This document shows, in pieces, positions 45,301 through 52,861 of a stretch of DNA of 64,000 nucleotides. The position numbers were made by a program, and so were the translations under genes. The notes beneath the pieces were generated by a model. It was not told the DNA's origin. It did no database searches and worked only from the letters and a program-made list of their open reading frames with translations. This DNA is from JANNSO01 sp964485395. GTDB taxonomy: Bacteria; Spirochaetota; Spirochaetia; Treponematales; UBA12059. The stretch covers positions 62,001-126,000 of the forward strand of contig CAZAJF010000004.1 in assembly GCA_964485395.1 (NCBI GenBank), in the 5' to 3' direction. The first letter of the stretch is position 1. Each line of letters begins with the position of its first letter.

Positions 45301-47386
45301 CTCGATTCCGGATCTTTTGACGGCGGACGATACCGGCAGCTCGAGCAGCGACAACCTTACCAAACTTACGAGCGGCATCACCTTTACCGGTACGGCGGAA
45401 GCGGGGGCTAGCGTCAGCATCAAGCAGGGGAGCACGGACCTCAACGCAGGCACGGCTACCGGAGGCAATTACAGCATCGATACCTCGCTGACGGAAGGAG
45501 TCTACGGAATCTTTGCGGTTGCGACGGACATCGCAGGCAATGTTTCCAGCGCATCCTCGTCATTGAGCGTTACGGTGGATACGACTCCCCCGACGACCAC
45601 GCCTTCCCTGCCCGATCTTGCCAGCGCGGACGACTCAGGGTATTCCAGCACTGACAATATTACGAACCTTGCCACGGCGCTTACCTTCTCGGGTTCGGCC
45701 GCAACGGGAGACACCATCGTCCTGTACCGAGCGGGAAGCACAATCCTGGGAACCATGACAGCCGCGGGAAGCGCCTGGAGCTTTGATCTCAGCATCGCCG
45801 AAGGCGTTCATTCGATTACCGCGGCGAGCGTCGATGCGGCAGGCAACGAAAACACTTCCGGCGCGCTTACGCTTACCATAGACACGACCATTCCGCTGGC
45901 CACGAACCTGCTTACGCCTTTCCAAGGCGACAATACCGGCAAGAACCTGAAGCCTACATTTAAGTGGAAGACCATCGCCGACGCCTACAGTTATGACCTG
46001 CAAGTAGACGACAGCTCGGGCTTCGCCAGCGCGGAGATCAGCCAGACCGTCGTAGGCGCCGTTACCTATACACCGGGCAGCGATCTGGCCGTATCGGGCA
46101 CCGCACCCGTAGGCAGGAGATATTACGTGCGCCTGCGAAGCACGGACGCCGCGGGCAATTCATCGACATGGAGCGATTCCACTCTGCTGCGCTACGTAAA
46201 CATAGGCAGGTTCGACGCCGACCTTAACGGCGACGGATTTTCGGATGTCATAATCGGCACGAGAAGCCTGAACGCGTATGTTTACCTCGGCAAGACAACG
46301 GCGTCATTGACAACGCCGATAGCTTACACGAATGCAAACTTTACGATAACCCAGGCGGAAACCATCGTAAATCTCGATTCGGTCGGCGACCTGAATGCGG
46401 ATGGATTCCAGGATCTTGTCGTAACCACAAATCTACAATCCTACCTGTATTACGGCTCTGCCGCCTTCAACGTGAGTTCCGACCTGACGCTATCCGGCAA
46501 AGGTCTTTCGTCGTATTCAGATGGTGATTGCGTATCGGCGGCCGGCGACATCAACGGCGATGGCTATGGAGACTTGATCATCGGCGACAGTTCCGCAAAC
46601 GGGGATGCGGGTGCCGCTTATATCTATTACGGCGGCTCGGCCATGACCTCGGGCATTGGCACAACCCTCAGTCCGATAATTGCGACCCATCAATTTGGAG
46701 CTTATGTTTCCGGCGGCGGCGACATGAACGGCGACGGGTATTCCGATGTAGTCGTGGGAATGCAATATACATACGGATATGGCAGCCTCTATCTGGGCGG
46801 AGCCAGCATGGAAACGACAGCCGATCTTTACTTCCCCTCTACTACTGCAGTCGCTTCAGGCGGGGCCGGCGTACTTCTTACGGGAGACATGAACGGCGAC
46901 GGCTACGCGGACGCTTTTATTGTTTCCCAGGATACCACAGCGAATGTCTGCGGCTACTATGGCGCTTCTACCGTGGAAAATAACAAGGATATAACTTTCT
47001 CTTATACCGCCCAGTCAAATTTCTTCATGCAATTGAGTTCCGCCGACCTCAACAGCGACGGCTTTGAGGATTTAATATTCGGGCATTCGCAAACCGCCAG
47101 CAGCAACGGGAAAGCCTATGCGTATTACGGCGGAGCTACGATCGATACACTTGCCGACTACACATTGTCCGGCTCAACCGGCTCTGCGTTCGGGCAGGCT
47201 GTCGCCGGCGGCGGTGACGTGGACGGCGACGGATTCGACGATATTATCGTCGGCGAGTGGATGTTCAATTCGTTGATTGGGCAGGCTTACCTGTATCGCG
47301 GCGGAAGCTCGGCAGATACGACGAAGGATGTAACGTTTACCGGCAATGGAAGTGCGACTTGGAAATTTGGGGGGACCGTAAGATGA
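39329..47386 (+). CDS. Giant Ig-like repeat lipoprotein with FG-GAP beta-propeller
   Basis: 2685 residues, GTG start after GGGGGA. Lipobox LSAC (Cys26). Residues about 45-160 form an ASPM/HYDIN-like beta domain (VEFTIENTGQTNLVIY). Residues about 165-2188 are 20 Ig-like repeats of about 100 residues, each with DNITKNT, LTFSGTAE, GNWS and TDAAGN elements. A fibronectin-like domain follows (PTFKWKTIADAYSYDLQVD), then seven FG-GAP repeats with Ca-binding loops such as DLNGDGFSDVIIG and DVDGDGFDDIIVG, enough for a seven-bladed propeller. Such proteins usually act in adhesion. It overlaps the next gene by ATGA. Confidence 0.92.
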   Translation: MKKKNNPVVFLSIFSIMLIIFNLSACKDIIGDIAKDIAVFYPDINIKQDKTNILVSTGSFSFPEIVADGPGEKYKSSKVEFTIENTGQTNLVIYAITATADDFVVDTSATSFTIAGSASTKFSVLFDPIKVGEISSTLKITSNDVDEASYVFTMSGTGVERDITAPAKPAKPDLDADGDSGVSNSDNITNLTTGLTILGTAEKLSIVELYSGETVIATTDASALGAWSVDIDLPEGTHTLTVCATDSADNKSEASEALVLQVDTTIAAPGEPDLNKDSDTGSSNIDNITGIATELVFDGTAEPGATVSLYSGPTFIKSGTAASTGDWSIACDLTDGTHSLTAVAGDAAGNGPSDASKALSIKVLSSIASPSAPDLDTAADTGISSSDNITRQTTGLNFSGTATPNATVTLYRSLTISLGTCVADASGSWSTELTLPAGTHSVTARAYLALTEQFSNHSEPLSVSVDTSCAAPSAPDLSAEDDSGSLSNDDITKKTNALSLTGTTEPGSVVELFREGTAALGTAGVTDGNWSFEATLAAGTHAITAIATDLAGNVSPASTALSLVVDTTADKPSAPNLTDASDSGKFNYDNVTGIATGLVFDGTAEANAEVSLYESSSAVGSGTADASGAWSITMDLAAGTHAISAKATSDRAGNGPSLASSALSVVVRTAIAAPSVPDLDAADDTGTSISDNITKNTGGLTFSGTALAGAKVTLYSALTTELGNCTANGSGNWSLDVTLGAGSHSVSALAYDETTYQSSSHSPALNVTIDTSCPAPSAPDLAAADDSGSLSNDNITKNTNALTLNGTTESGSSIEIFRAGTIALGTANASAGNWNFEATLAEGTHAITAVATDIAGNVSPASEALSLVIDTTAQSPSSPDLNYDSDSGTSHTDNKTGFSIGLVFDGTAETNAEVSLYEGATVLGSGTANSSGAWSITCDLAAGTHGITARITADSAGNGPSTASSALSVQVLTAIATPSVPDLDTADDTGSSSSDNITKNTGGLTFSGTSIASVKITLYDGSLAAPLGNCMASAGGTWSLDLTLGAGTHPVFARAEDEATEQYSSQTAAVSITVDNSCAAPTLPDLAASDDSGSSSTDNITKNTSALTFSGTAEIGSSVELFRGGSTSLGSMTAASGNWSFEFTLAEAAYSISAIATDTAGNVSAASAALTLIVDTSTPAAPSIPDLADASDTGTLNGDNITKNTTGLVFAGTAETGATVELFRAGTVSLGSGTATGGNWSFAAAALLDGANSITAVATDPAGNSSSVSGALSVTVDTAAAAPSQPDLAAADDTGTSSSDNLTKNTVDLTFSGTAETGSTVELFREGSVSLGSAAAAGGNWSIDAILTPSSHTILARITDIAGNVSAFSLSTAVEVDVSAPAMPGIPDLATEDDSGIATDNITKNTSALTFTGTAVESTSRIELFRAGTVSLGTSTVSGGVWSIDASLLEGSYSITAVETDAAGNASSASFALALTVDTTVANPSIPDLDATDDTGSSDTDNLTRNTSALTFNGTAESGAAVTIKDGATVLASGTATGGNWIIDASLAAGLHTISAYATDIAGNISGTTTTLSVTVDTTAPGIPGTPNLADASDSGTSNTDNITKTTTGLSFTGTAEVGIGVSIYRLGTVLLNSGTATGGNWSIAADLAEGAHSITAVATDAAGNSSAASTGLSVTIDATAPSAPALPNLLVASDLGSSNTDNITSKANPLSFDGSATSGLIIKYYDETTNGGSVASSGTYAFSLSLSEASHDITVTATDVAGNESANSPILTVLIDRTAPSVPSVPDLAATSDTGFLDNDNITKLLTLTFNGTADANVNITHIITGTGLGSTTPAATADGSGNWSFPFTFMASNSPVTVSAKAVDLAGNESVASSGLVVTIDTAAPSAPTGIDLATADDTGSNTADNTTKQTTDLTISGSGTNGTRIELFRAGTISLGTMDITVGTAWTFETSLAEAVHSITAKATDAAGNTSSASTALSITVDTTVAAPSIPDLLTADDTGSSSSDNLTKLTSGITFTGTAEAGASVSIKQGSTDLNAGTATGGNYSIDTSLTEGVYGIFAVATDIAGNVSSASSSLSVTVDTTPPTTTPSLPDLASADDSGYSSTDNITNLATALTFSGSAATGDTIVLYRAGSTILGTMTAAGSAWSFDLSIAEGVHSITAASVDAAGNENTSGALTLTIDTTIPLATNLLTPFQGDNTGKNLKPTFKWKTIADAYSYDLQVDDSSGFASAEISQTVVGAVTYTPGSDLAVSGTAPVGRRYYVRLRSTDAAGNSSTWSDSTLLRYVNIGRFDADLNGDGFSDVIIGTRSLNAYVYLGKTTASLTTPIAYTNANFTITQAETIVNLDSVGDLNADGFQDLVVTTNLQSYLYYGSAAFNVSSDLTLSGKGLSSYSDGDCVSAAGDINGDGYGDLIIGDSSANGDAGAAYIYYGGSAMTSGIGTTLSPIIATHQFGAYVSGGGDMNGDGYSDVVVGMQYTYGYGSLYLGGASMETTADLYFPSTTAVASGGAGVLLTGDMNGDGYADAFIVSQDTTANVCGYYGASTVENNKDITFSYTAQSNFFMQLSSADLNSDGFEDLIFGHSQTASSNGKAYAYYGGATIDTLADYTLSGSTGSAFGQAVAGGGDVDGDGFDDIIVGEWMFNSLIGQAYLYRGGSSADTTKDVTFTGNGSATWKFGGTVR
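39821..45893 (+). repeat. Twenty tandem Ig-like domain repeats
   Basis: Twenty units counted by the D-N-[IL]-T motif and the following GTA/GTT/GSA strand, about 300 bases each. Repeats 2-10 form a higher-order pattern of three-domain blocks, whereas repeats 11-20 do not, so the array grew by two modes of duplication. Confidence 0.85.
40142..42880 (+). repeat. Three copies of a three-domain super-repeat
   Basis: Blocks 40142-41050, 41051-41962 and 41963-42880 (909, 912 and 918 bases). In each, domain one has LVFDGTAE and AGNGPS, domain two has TLY...SW/NWS...H.V.A and ends in a T/N-SC dipeptide, and domain three opens at that Cys with APS/TxPDL. The Cys appears only at these three junctions. 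Confidence 0.8.
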
Positions 47387-49473
47387 GCAGCCGCATTAAA
47401 AATCAGGACATACACCGGCTTTCCGTAAAAGCACGGGTTCTGCTCTGCCTGCTTTCGCTCTGTACATACCTTTCCGCCCAGGGTCTTGTCCTGGAACTGA
47501 ACCCGGCCGTAGATTTTCCGTTCGGGCCCTGGACAGACGGAGCGGGCGGGATATCGGCGGTTGCCGTACCGGGATACGAAAAAATGTATACTATCGGCGG
47601 CGGCGGGCGGATGGACGCACGCATGCCTTTCCTCAATTTGGGAGGTCTTTCCGTCGACGCCAGCGTCGCATACAACCTGAACCGCGTACTCAACAACACG
47701 AACCTGAGCCGTTTCACCTTCGCGGCGGGCCCCGGCTGGAACCTGAGCTTCCTGGACCGTTTCGTAGTTTCCCTCGGCGCGTACGGCGGGACCATGCTCA
47801 GCGTCCACCCTTCATCCTCAAGGGCGGGACTCGTACCCATGGCCGGCGCCAAGGCGTCGTTCTCGTATCGTCTTTCCCCGAGTTTCGCCCTTGGCCTCGG
47901 CGGTTCCTACGACTGGTCTTCAACCTATTCCGGCGCGTCCGTATTCCTGGGTACGAGCTTTTCCATCTCCGCCCGCGGCGCGAAGGCGCGTCTGGAAATC
48001 AGCGAGATTGTCCCGGAGCCGATATTCCCCGTTTTCCTTACCTATTACGACAAAAACTCATTCGGGACGATTACCATCAAGAACGGAGAATCCGATACGC
48101 TGAACAATGTCCGCGTAAGTTTTTTCGTTCCCAAATATATGGACGGCCCCAAAGATTGCATCGTGATTCCTGAACTCGCTTCCGGCAAGCAGGCAAGTTC
48201 CCCGATCCTCGCTCCCTTCACCGAATCGGTGCTCCTTATTACGGAAGGCCTCAGCGTAATGGCGCAGGTATCCGTAGACTACGAACTGCTCGGAACTCAA
48301 AAACACGTCGAAAAAACCCAGACGATCCAGTTCTACGACCGCAACGCCCTGACTTGGGACGACGATAAGAAAGTGGCGGCCTTCGTTACCGCCAAGGACC
48401 CCGCCGTGCTCGTATACTCCAAAGGCATCTCGGGCGTCGTGCGGGACGCAGGCCCTCCCGCCATTCCCGAAGCTTTTCGCCTGGCTCTCGGCCTGTTCGA
48501 TTCGCTGGACGAATACGGCGTACGGTATGTGGTAGACCCCAAGTCATCGTACGCCAGCCTCTCGGTTTCGGCCCAAACCGTGGACTTCGTGCAGTTTCCC
48601 CGCCAGACGCTGGAATACCGCGCGGGAGACTGCGACGACCTCATGGTGCTTTTCTGCGCGCTCCTCGAATCGGTCGGCGTAGAAACCGCCGCCATAACGG
48701 TGCCCGGGCATATCTACGCCGCGATTTCCCTGGGTGACTATGCGGCCAACCAATGGGCGCTGTTTCCCGAGCTTGGCGCCAATGTCATCAAGTTCGAAGG
48801 AACAGCCTGGCTTCCCGTGGAAATAACCATGATTCGAGAAGGCTTTGTGGAAGCGGTAAAAACCGGCGGCAAGGAGTATCGCGACGCCGGCGACAAGGCA
48901 GCGATGTTTCCTACCCACGCATCCTGGAAAATCTACGCGCCGGTCGCCGCTCCCGGCGAAAAAACCCTGCGCACGATGGACCCCGCCGTTGCGCTGAAAG
49001 CTTATCAGAGAGGATTCTCGGCCTTCGCAAAAGCGGAGCTCGCGCCTTTGGTAAAAAAGCTGCGGGACGAAGCGGGGCAAAAGGGAAACGCCCCCGCGAT
49101 ACACAACCGCATCGGCATTCTCTATGCTAAATTCGGGCTGTACCAGGATGCTGCCGAGGCATTCTCGGCAGCGGCGGCAGGAGGGTATGGAGCTTCCCTC
49201 ATCAATCTCGCCAACGTGTATTCACTGCTCGGAAGGGAGCGGGACGCCCTTGATAGCTATAAAAAAGCATACGCGATAAAGGCCGACACCAAGACACTTG
49301 CCTTGATAACGCGCTTGCAGGATAAACTCGGCGACGCAGCAGATTTCGGGTCGAACCTTGCCATCCTGAAACAGCAGGACCCCACGCTGTCTGCCCGGGT
49401 CGCGCCTGGAGGAACCGGAACTGACAGAGGGTCCGCCGCGGATTTCGCGGATCTTTTTACCTGGCCGGAGTAG
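47383..49473 (+). CDS. Outer-membrane-like protein with transglutaminase-type core and TPRs
   Basis: 696 residues from ATG 47383, which overlaps the giant gene's stop; a longer frame from 47257 lies wholly inside that gene. Signal peptide ends YLSAQ. Residues about 35-200 have alternating Gly/aromatic strands like a small beta-barrel (AAGPGWNLSFLDRFVVSLGAYGG). A beta domain follows (TITIKNGESDTLNNVRVSFFVP). The transglutaminase-like core has Cys417 in RAGDCDDLMV and His443 in VPGHIYAAI, with WLPVEIT where the acidic third residue is expected. TPRs close the protein. It may anchor or process the giant lipoprotein. Confidence 0.8.
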   Translation: MSSRIKNQDIHRLSVKARVLLCLLSLCTYLSAQGLVLELNPAVDFPFGPWTDGAGGISAVAVPGYEKMYTIGGGGRMDARMPFLNLGGLSVDASVAYNLNRVLNNTNLSRFTFAAGPGWNLSFLDRFVVSLGAYGGTMLSVHPSSSRAGLVPMAGAKASFSYRLSPSFALGLGGSYDWSSTYSGASVFLGTSFSISARGAKARLEISEIVPEPIFPVFLTYYDKNSFGTITIKNGESDTLNNVRVSFFVPKYMDGPKDCIVIPELASGKQASSPILAPFTESVLLITEGLSVMAQVSVDYELLGTQKHVEKTQTIQFYDRNALTWDDDKKVAAFVTAKDPAVLVYSKGISGVVRDAGPPAIPEAFRLALGLFDSLDEYGVRYVVDPKSSYASLSVSAQTVDFVQFPRQTLEYRAGDCDDLMVLFCALLESVGVETAAITVPGHIYAAISLGDYAANQWALFPELGANVIKFEGTAWLPVEITMIREGFVEAVKTGGKEYRDAGDKAAMFPTHASWKIYAPVAAPGEKTLRTMDPAVALKAYQRGFSAFAKAELAPLVKKLRDEAGQKGNAPAIHNRIGILYAKFGLYQDAAEAFSAAAAGGYGASLINLANVYSLLGRERDALDSYKKAYAIKADTKTLALITRLQDKLGDAADFGSNLAILKQQDPTLSARVAPGGTGTDRGSAADFADLFTWPE

Positions 49474-49490
49474 ATGTAGCCCGGATGCGT

Positions 49491-50288
49491 CTATTGGGTT
49501 TTCAGGAGGAGCTTGGCGTCGTTCAGGTCATCCGACCTGTCGAACCAATTATTGGCCAGAGCTTTTTCGAGCAGGGCTTTGGCCTCCGAGAGCTCTCCAT
49601 ATTGAATATCCAGGGATGCAAGCAAAAGAGCATAGGAGCCCCGAAGCAGCGCGGCATCCGCAGGATCGGCGCTGCGCAGCGCAGCCAGTGCCCGTGCTCC
49701 AGAACCGTACGCGAGGCCGCACTGAGAAGCCATCCAAGCTGAACGGGCGCTCCCTGCGAAGTCGGCTTCTTCAAGATATAAATCCAGAGCCTCCATGAAT
49801 AAACCATACGCTTCCATGAAATTTCCGTCCGCTTGAGCCTTGGAGGCGGAATCGATAAGCTCCTCCGCCTCGAGGGCTCCACCCGACCAATCAAGAGCGT
49901 CGGGCGTCGCCGCATCTCCCCGAACGCCTCCGACAATCATATCTTTTGAACCTGCAGGATTGGTAAATTTCTGAAGCTTCTGTAGTACCGTCGTAACTAC
50001 CGTATTTGGCTTTTGCCGTGTCTGCATGGAGTCCAGAATAAAAGTACCCGGCGTGCAAAGCGTAAGCACTCGATTTCCGCTTAGGCCAAGTTCAAGAATG
50101 GCACCCTTCGGCAGTTTTAAGCTCTGCGAAGAGTCGAATGTATCACCAATGACAAGCGGCTTCCAAAAGCCTTTTATCAGAACCTCGGCAGTACCGTTCA
50201 AGAAGGAAACGCTTACCGGTTCTGCCCCTAGATTCGCAATCAAAGCGAAAAACGCGATAAAAAAAACCATGGAACGTGTTAAGCGCAT
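49491..50288 (-). CDS. Exported FecR-like protein with TPR-like tail
   Basis: 265 residues, signal peptide ending NLGAEP. The first half fits a FecR domain: VSFLNGTAEVLIKG.WKPLVIGDTF and LKLPKGAILELGLSGN, then VGGVRGDA. The second half is helical with repeated Ala/Leu patterns suggestive of TPRs. Stand-alone FecR-fold proteins of this type are common in spirochaete envelopes; there is no partner sigma factor or TonB receptor here, so signalling is not implied. Convergent with the OMP gene, 17 bases apart, no clear terminator between. Confidence 0.7.
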   Translation of the reverse strand: MRLTRSMVFFIAFFALIANLGAEPVSVSFLNGTAEVLIKGFWKPLVIGDTFDSSQSLKLPKGAILELGLSGNRVLTLCTPGTFILDSMQTRQKPNTVVTTVLQKLQKFTNPAGSKDMIVGGVRGDAATPDALDWSGGALEAEELIDSASKAQADGNFMEAYGLFMEALDLYLEEADFAGSARSAWMASQCGLAYGSGARALAALRSADPADAALLRGSYALLLASLDIQYGELSEAKALLEKALANNWFDRSDDLNDAKLLLKTQ

Positions 50289-50378
50289 AAGCCCAACTTT
50301 CTTTTCATGCGGTTTTCAAGAAATTCGATCTTACCATGAGTATAAGCCATTTCCCAGTAAATTCCATGAATTTTCCCC

Positions 50379-50405
50379 TAATCTCCGGAAACAGGGTGCC
50401 GATAG
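50379..50405 (+). promoter_or_regulatory. Sigma-28 (FliA) promoter of the late flagellar operon
   Basis: TAAT (50379-50382), 15 bases, GCCGATAG (50398-50405), one base off the GCCGATAA -10 element and with the right spacing for sigma-28. The ribosome site GAGGGGG and the flgN ATG at 50421 follow at once, leaving a leader of about ten bases. Confidence 0.8.
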
Positions 50406-50420
50406 TGAAGAGGGGGCACC

Positions 50421-50918
50421 ATGAATTCCACCATTTTGCAGAAATTTATCAGTAGCGCCAATAAGCAAACCGGATCGCTGGACATGTTCGTGACGGAACA
50501 GCGATTGATGAACGCCGCGATGCGTTCCAGGGAATGGATCGCGCTGGAAAGCGCCATGGAACGCGCAAACCGGGCTGCGGCAGAGCTTGCCGCGGACGAA
50601 AAAAAGCGCATGGAAGCCTGGCACTCGCTTCTGACAGATCTTGGCTTTCCCCTTGATACCCCGAGCGCCAAGGTAATCAGCGTGATACCGCAGGAATACC
50701 GCGTCATGCTCGGCGACTCGTGCAGAAAGCTGAAGACTGCCGGCGTAAGGGCCCGTATCGAAAACGAATCGCTCCGCGCATTCGCGGGAAGCGCGGCCTC
50801 GACCCTCGCGGGCATCATGGAAGAACTGTATCCCGACCGAAAAGGCACGATTTACGGAAGAACCGGAAACGCCAGGCCGGCAGGAGCCGTACCTATCGTA
50901 TTGGACACCGCTTTTTAA
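50421..50918 (+). CDS. flgN: FlgN-like flagellar chaperone
   Basis: 165 residues, nearly all helical. FlgN family proteins hold the hook-filament junction proteins FlgK and FlgL in the cytoplasm and guide them to the export gate. Sequence similarity is weak in this family; the call rests on size, helical coiled character (ALESAMERANRAAAELAADEKKRMEAW) and position just before flgK behind a sigma-28 promoter. Confidence 0.75.
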   Translation: MNSTILQKFISSANKQTGSLDMFVTEQRLMNAAMRSREWIALESAMERANRAAAELAADEKKRMEAWHSLLTDLGFPLDTPSAKVISVIPQEYRVMLGDSCRKLKTAGVRARIENESLRAFAGSAASTLAGIMEELYPDRKGTIYGRTGNARPAGAVPIVLDTAF

Positions 50919-50939
50919 AGAAACTTTCTTGACGATGAA

Positions 50940-50953
50940 GCGGCCGCGGCCGC
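50940..50953. promoter_or_regulatory. GC palindrome just before the flgK ribosome site
   Basis: GCGGCCGCGGCCGC is a perfect 14-base palindrome two bases before GGAGG. The following stretch GTGGAGGTTGGAATG has two GGA motifs, one in the ribosome site and one touching the start codon, the pattern of a CsrA target. Confidence 0.45.
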
Positions 50954-50965
50954 GTGGAGGTTGGA

Positions 50966-52843
50966 ATGCTATCGACATTTACGGGTATTGAAATCGGGAA
51001 ACGCGGACTCATGGCGCACACTCAAGGATTAACCACCATAGGCCATAACCTTTCCAATGCGTCGACCGAAGGCTATTCCCGGCAGCGCGTAGATATCGGC
51101 ACCATGGATCCACTCTACGCCCCAGCCTTGAATCGCGAGGAAACCCCCGGGCAAATCGGGCAAGGGCCCATGGTTACCCGCATTTCCCGCGTCCGCGACG
51201 AACTCCTGGAAGGCAGGATCGTAAACCAGGAGGGAAGCGTAGGCTATTGGGATACCCGCGACAAATACGTCAAGATCCTCGAGCAGATCCACAACGAGCC
51301 CAGCGAAGTATCCGTACGAACCCAGATGGACAAATACTGGGACTCCTGGCAGGAACTGTCGCTGCATCCTTCCGAGCTGGCCCCGCGCGAAGCCGTGGTG
51401 CAGCGCGGCAAAACCTTGATAGACTCGATTCACCAGCGTTATACAAACCTTACCCAAACCCGCGACATGGTTGAACAGGACATAGGCATCGTGGTGGACC
51501 AGGTAAACGGGCTTACGCGCCAGGTATCCCTGCTCAACGACGAGATCCTTAAAGTAGAGGCCATGGGCGACAACCCCAACGACCTGTACGACAGGCGCGA
51601 CCTTCTCATAACCAAGCTCGGCAAACTCGTACCCATAACGGTAGACAGACGCGACCCCGACGAATTCATGATACACGTGGACGGCCAGGTCCTGGTGCAA
51701 GGCGGCATAGCGCGACAGCTTTCGCTTACCACGGGGGCTGAAAACGACGGCTACGCGAAGCTTCAATGGAAGGACACGAGCGATCCGGCGAAGATTTCCG
51801 CCGGCGTATTGGGCGCCCTGGTGGAGCTTCGCGACGTCGACATAAAAGGCCAGATAGCGTCGCTGGACACCATGACGCTCAACTTCACGGACTTGGTCAA
51901 CGAGACCCACCGCGCCGGATACGGCTTGAACGGAAGCACCGGCAATGATTTCTTTACCGAGCACCCAGCCATAAACAACGTCGCGGGCAACTACGACCGT
52001 AACGGCGACGGCGCCTACGACAGCACCTACATCCAGCGCATCACCGGGCAGAACAAGCTCGATCCGCAGGAACAGGTGGGACTCGCCGGCGTCATACAGT
52101 TATCCGGCCCCAAGGGCAACATCGCCGTGGAGTATCGCCCCACCGACACCGTGGGCGACGTGCTGCGCAGGATCAACAACTCCGGCGCGGAAGTAACCGC
52201 GAGGCTGACGATGGAAGGCAAGCTGCAGCTGCGCGCCACCACCAGCGCCGATTCCGCCAATCCGGATTTCGTGATACGCCACGTGGAGGACTCAGGCGAC
52301 TTCCTCGGAGGCTATTCGGGTACCTTGGCCGCTACGGGCGAGGCCGGCGCCTACGACTGGGCTCAGGCGGACGCCGCCCTGACCCTGCGCGAGGGCGGCA
52401 CCGATTTCGCCGTGGCGCCGATCGCCCACCCGTCGGGCTGGATCGAAGTGTCCAAAAACGTCTCAAGCGACATCACCAACGTCGTGGCAGGCTTCGGCAG
52501 CAACGGGCGTCCCGCCGAGGCGGGTGACGGATCCGCCGCGCTGGCCATGGCTAACCTGCGCACGGCATCGGTGATGGTGGGATCGGAAGCTACCTTCGAC
52601 GACTACTTCGCCAATGCGATAGGAAGCATAGGTCTGGAGGGAGAACGGGCTCAGCGAATGGCGGAGACGCATTCGCGCATAGCCAAAAACCTGGGAGAGA
52701 TGCAGCAGTCGCTTTCCGGCGTAAACATAGACGAAGAGCTGTCCAACATGATCAAGTTCCAGCACGGGTACGCGGCCTCGGCCAAGTTCATCGCCCAATT
52801 CGATGAAATGCTGGACACGATCATCAACAGAATGGGTATATAA
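50966..52843 (+). CDS. flgK: Flagellar hook-associated protein 1
   Basis: 625 residues from ATG 50966, five bases after GGAGG; GTG 50954 would remove that site. The N-terminal rod/hook signature is TFTGIEIGKRGLMAHTQGL and TIGHNLSNASTEGYSRQ; the C-terminal helix is VNIDEELSNMIKFQHGYAASAKFI. FlgK joins hook to filament, in spirochaetes within the periplasm. Exported by the flagellar type III apparatus with FlgN. Confidence 0.95.
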   Translation: MLSTFTGIEIGKRGLMAHTQGLTTIGHNLSNASTEGYSRQRVDIGTMDPLYAPALNREETPGQIGQGPMVTRISRVRDELLEGRIVNQEGSVGYWDTRDKYVKILEQIHNEPSEVSVRTQMDKYWDSWQELSLHPSELAPREAVVQRGKTLIDSIHQRYTNLTQTRDMVEQDIGIVVDQVNGLTRQVSLLNDEILKVEAMGDNPNDLYDRRDLLITKLGKLVPITVDRRDPDEFMIHVDGQVLVQGGIARQLSLTTGAENDGYAKLQWKDTSDPAKISAGVLGALVELRDVDIKGQIASLDTMTLNFTDLVNETHRAGYGLNGSTGNDFFTEHPAINNVAGNYDRNGDGAYDSTYIQRITGQNKLDPQEQVGLAGVIQLSGPKGNIAVEYRPTDTVGDVLRRINNSGAEVTARLTMEGKLQLRATTSADSANPDFVIRHVEDSGDFLGGYSGTLAATGEAGAYDWAQADAALTLREGGTDFAVAPIAHPSGWIEVSKNVSSDITNVVAGFGSNGRPAEAGDGSAALAMANLRTASVMVGSEATFDDYFANAIGSIGLEGERAQRMAETHSRIAKNLGEMQQSLSGVNIDEELSNMIKFQHGYAASAKFIAQFDEMLDTIINRMGI

Positions 52844-52861
52844 AGTTAACCGGAGGTTTCC

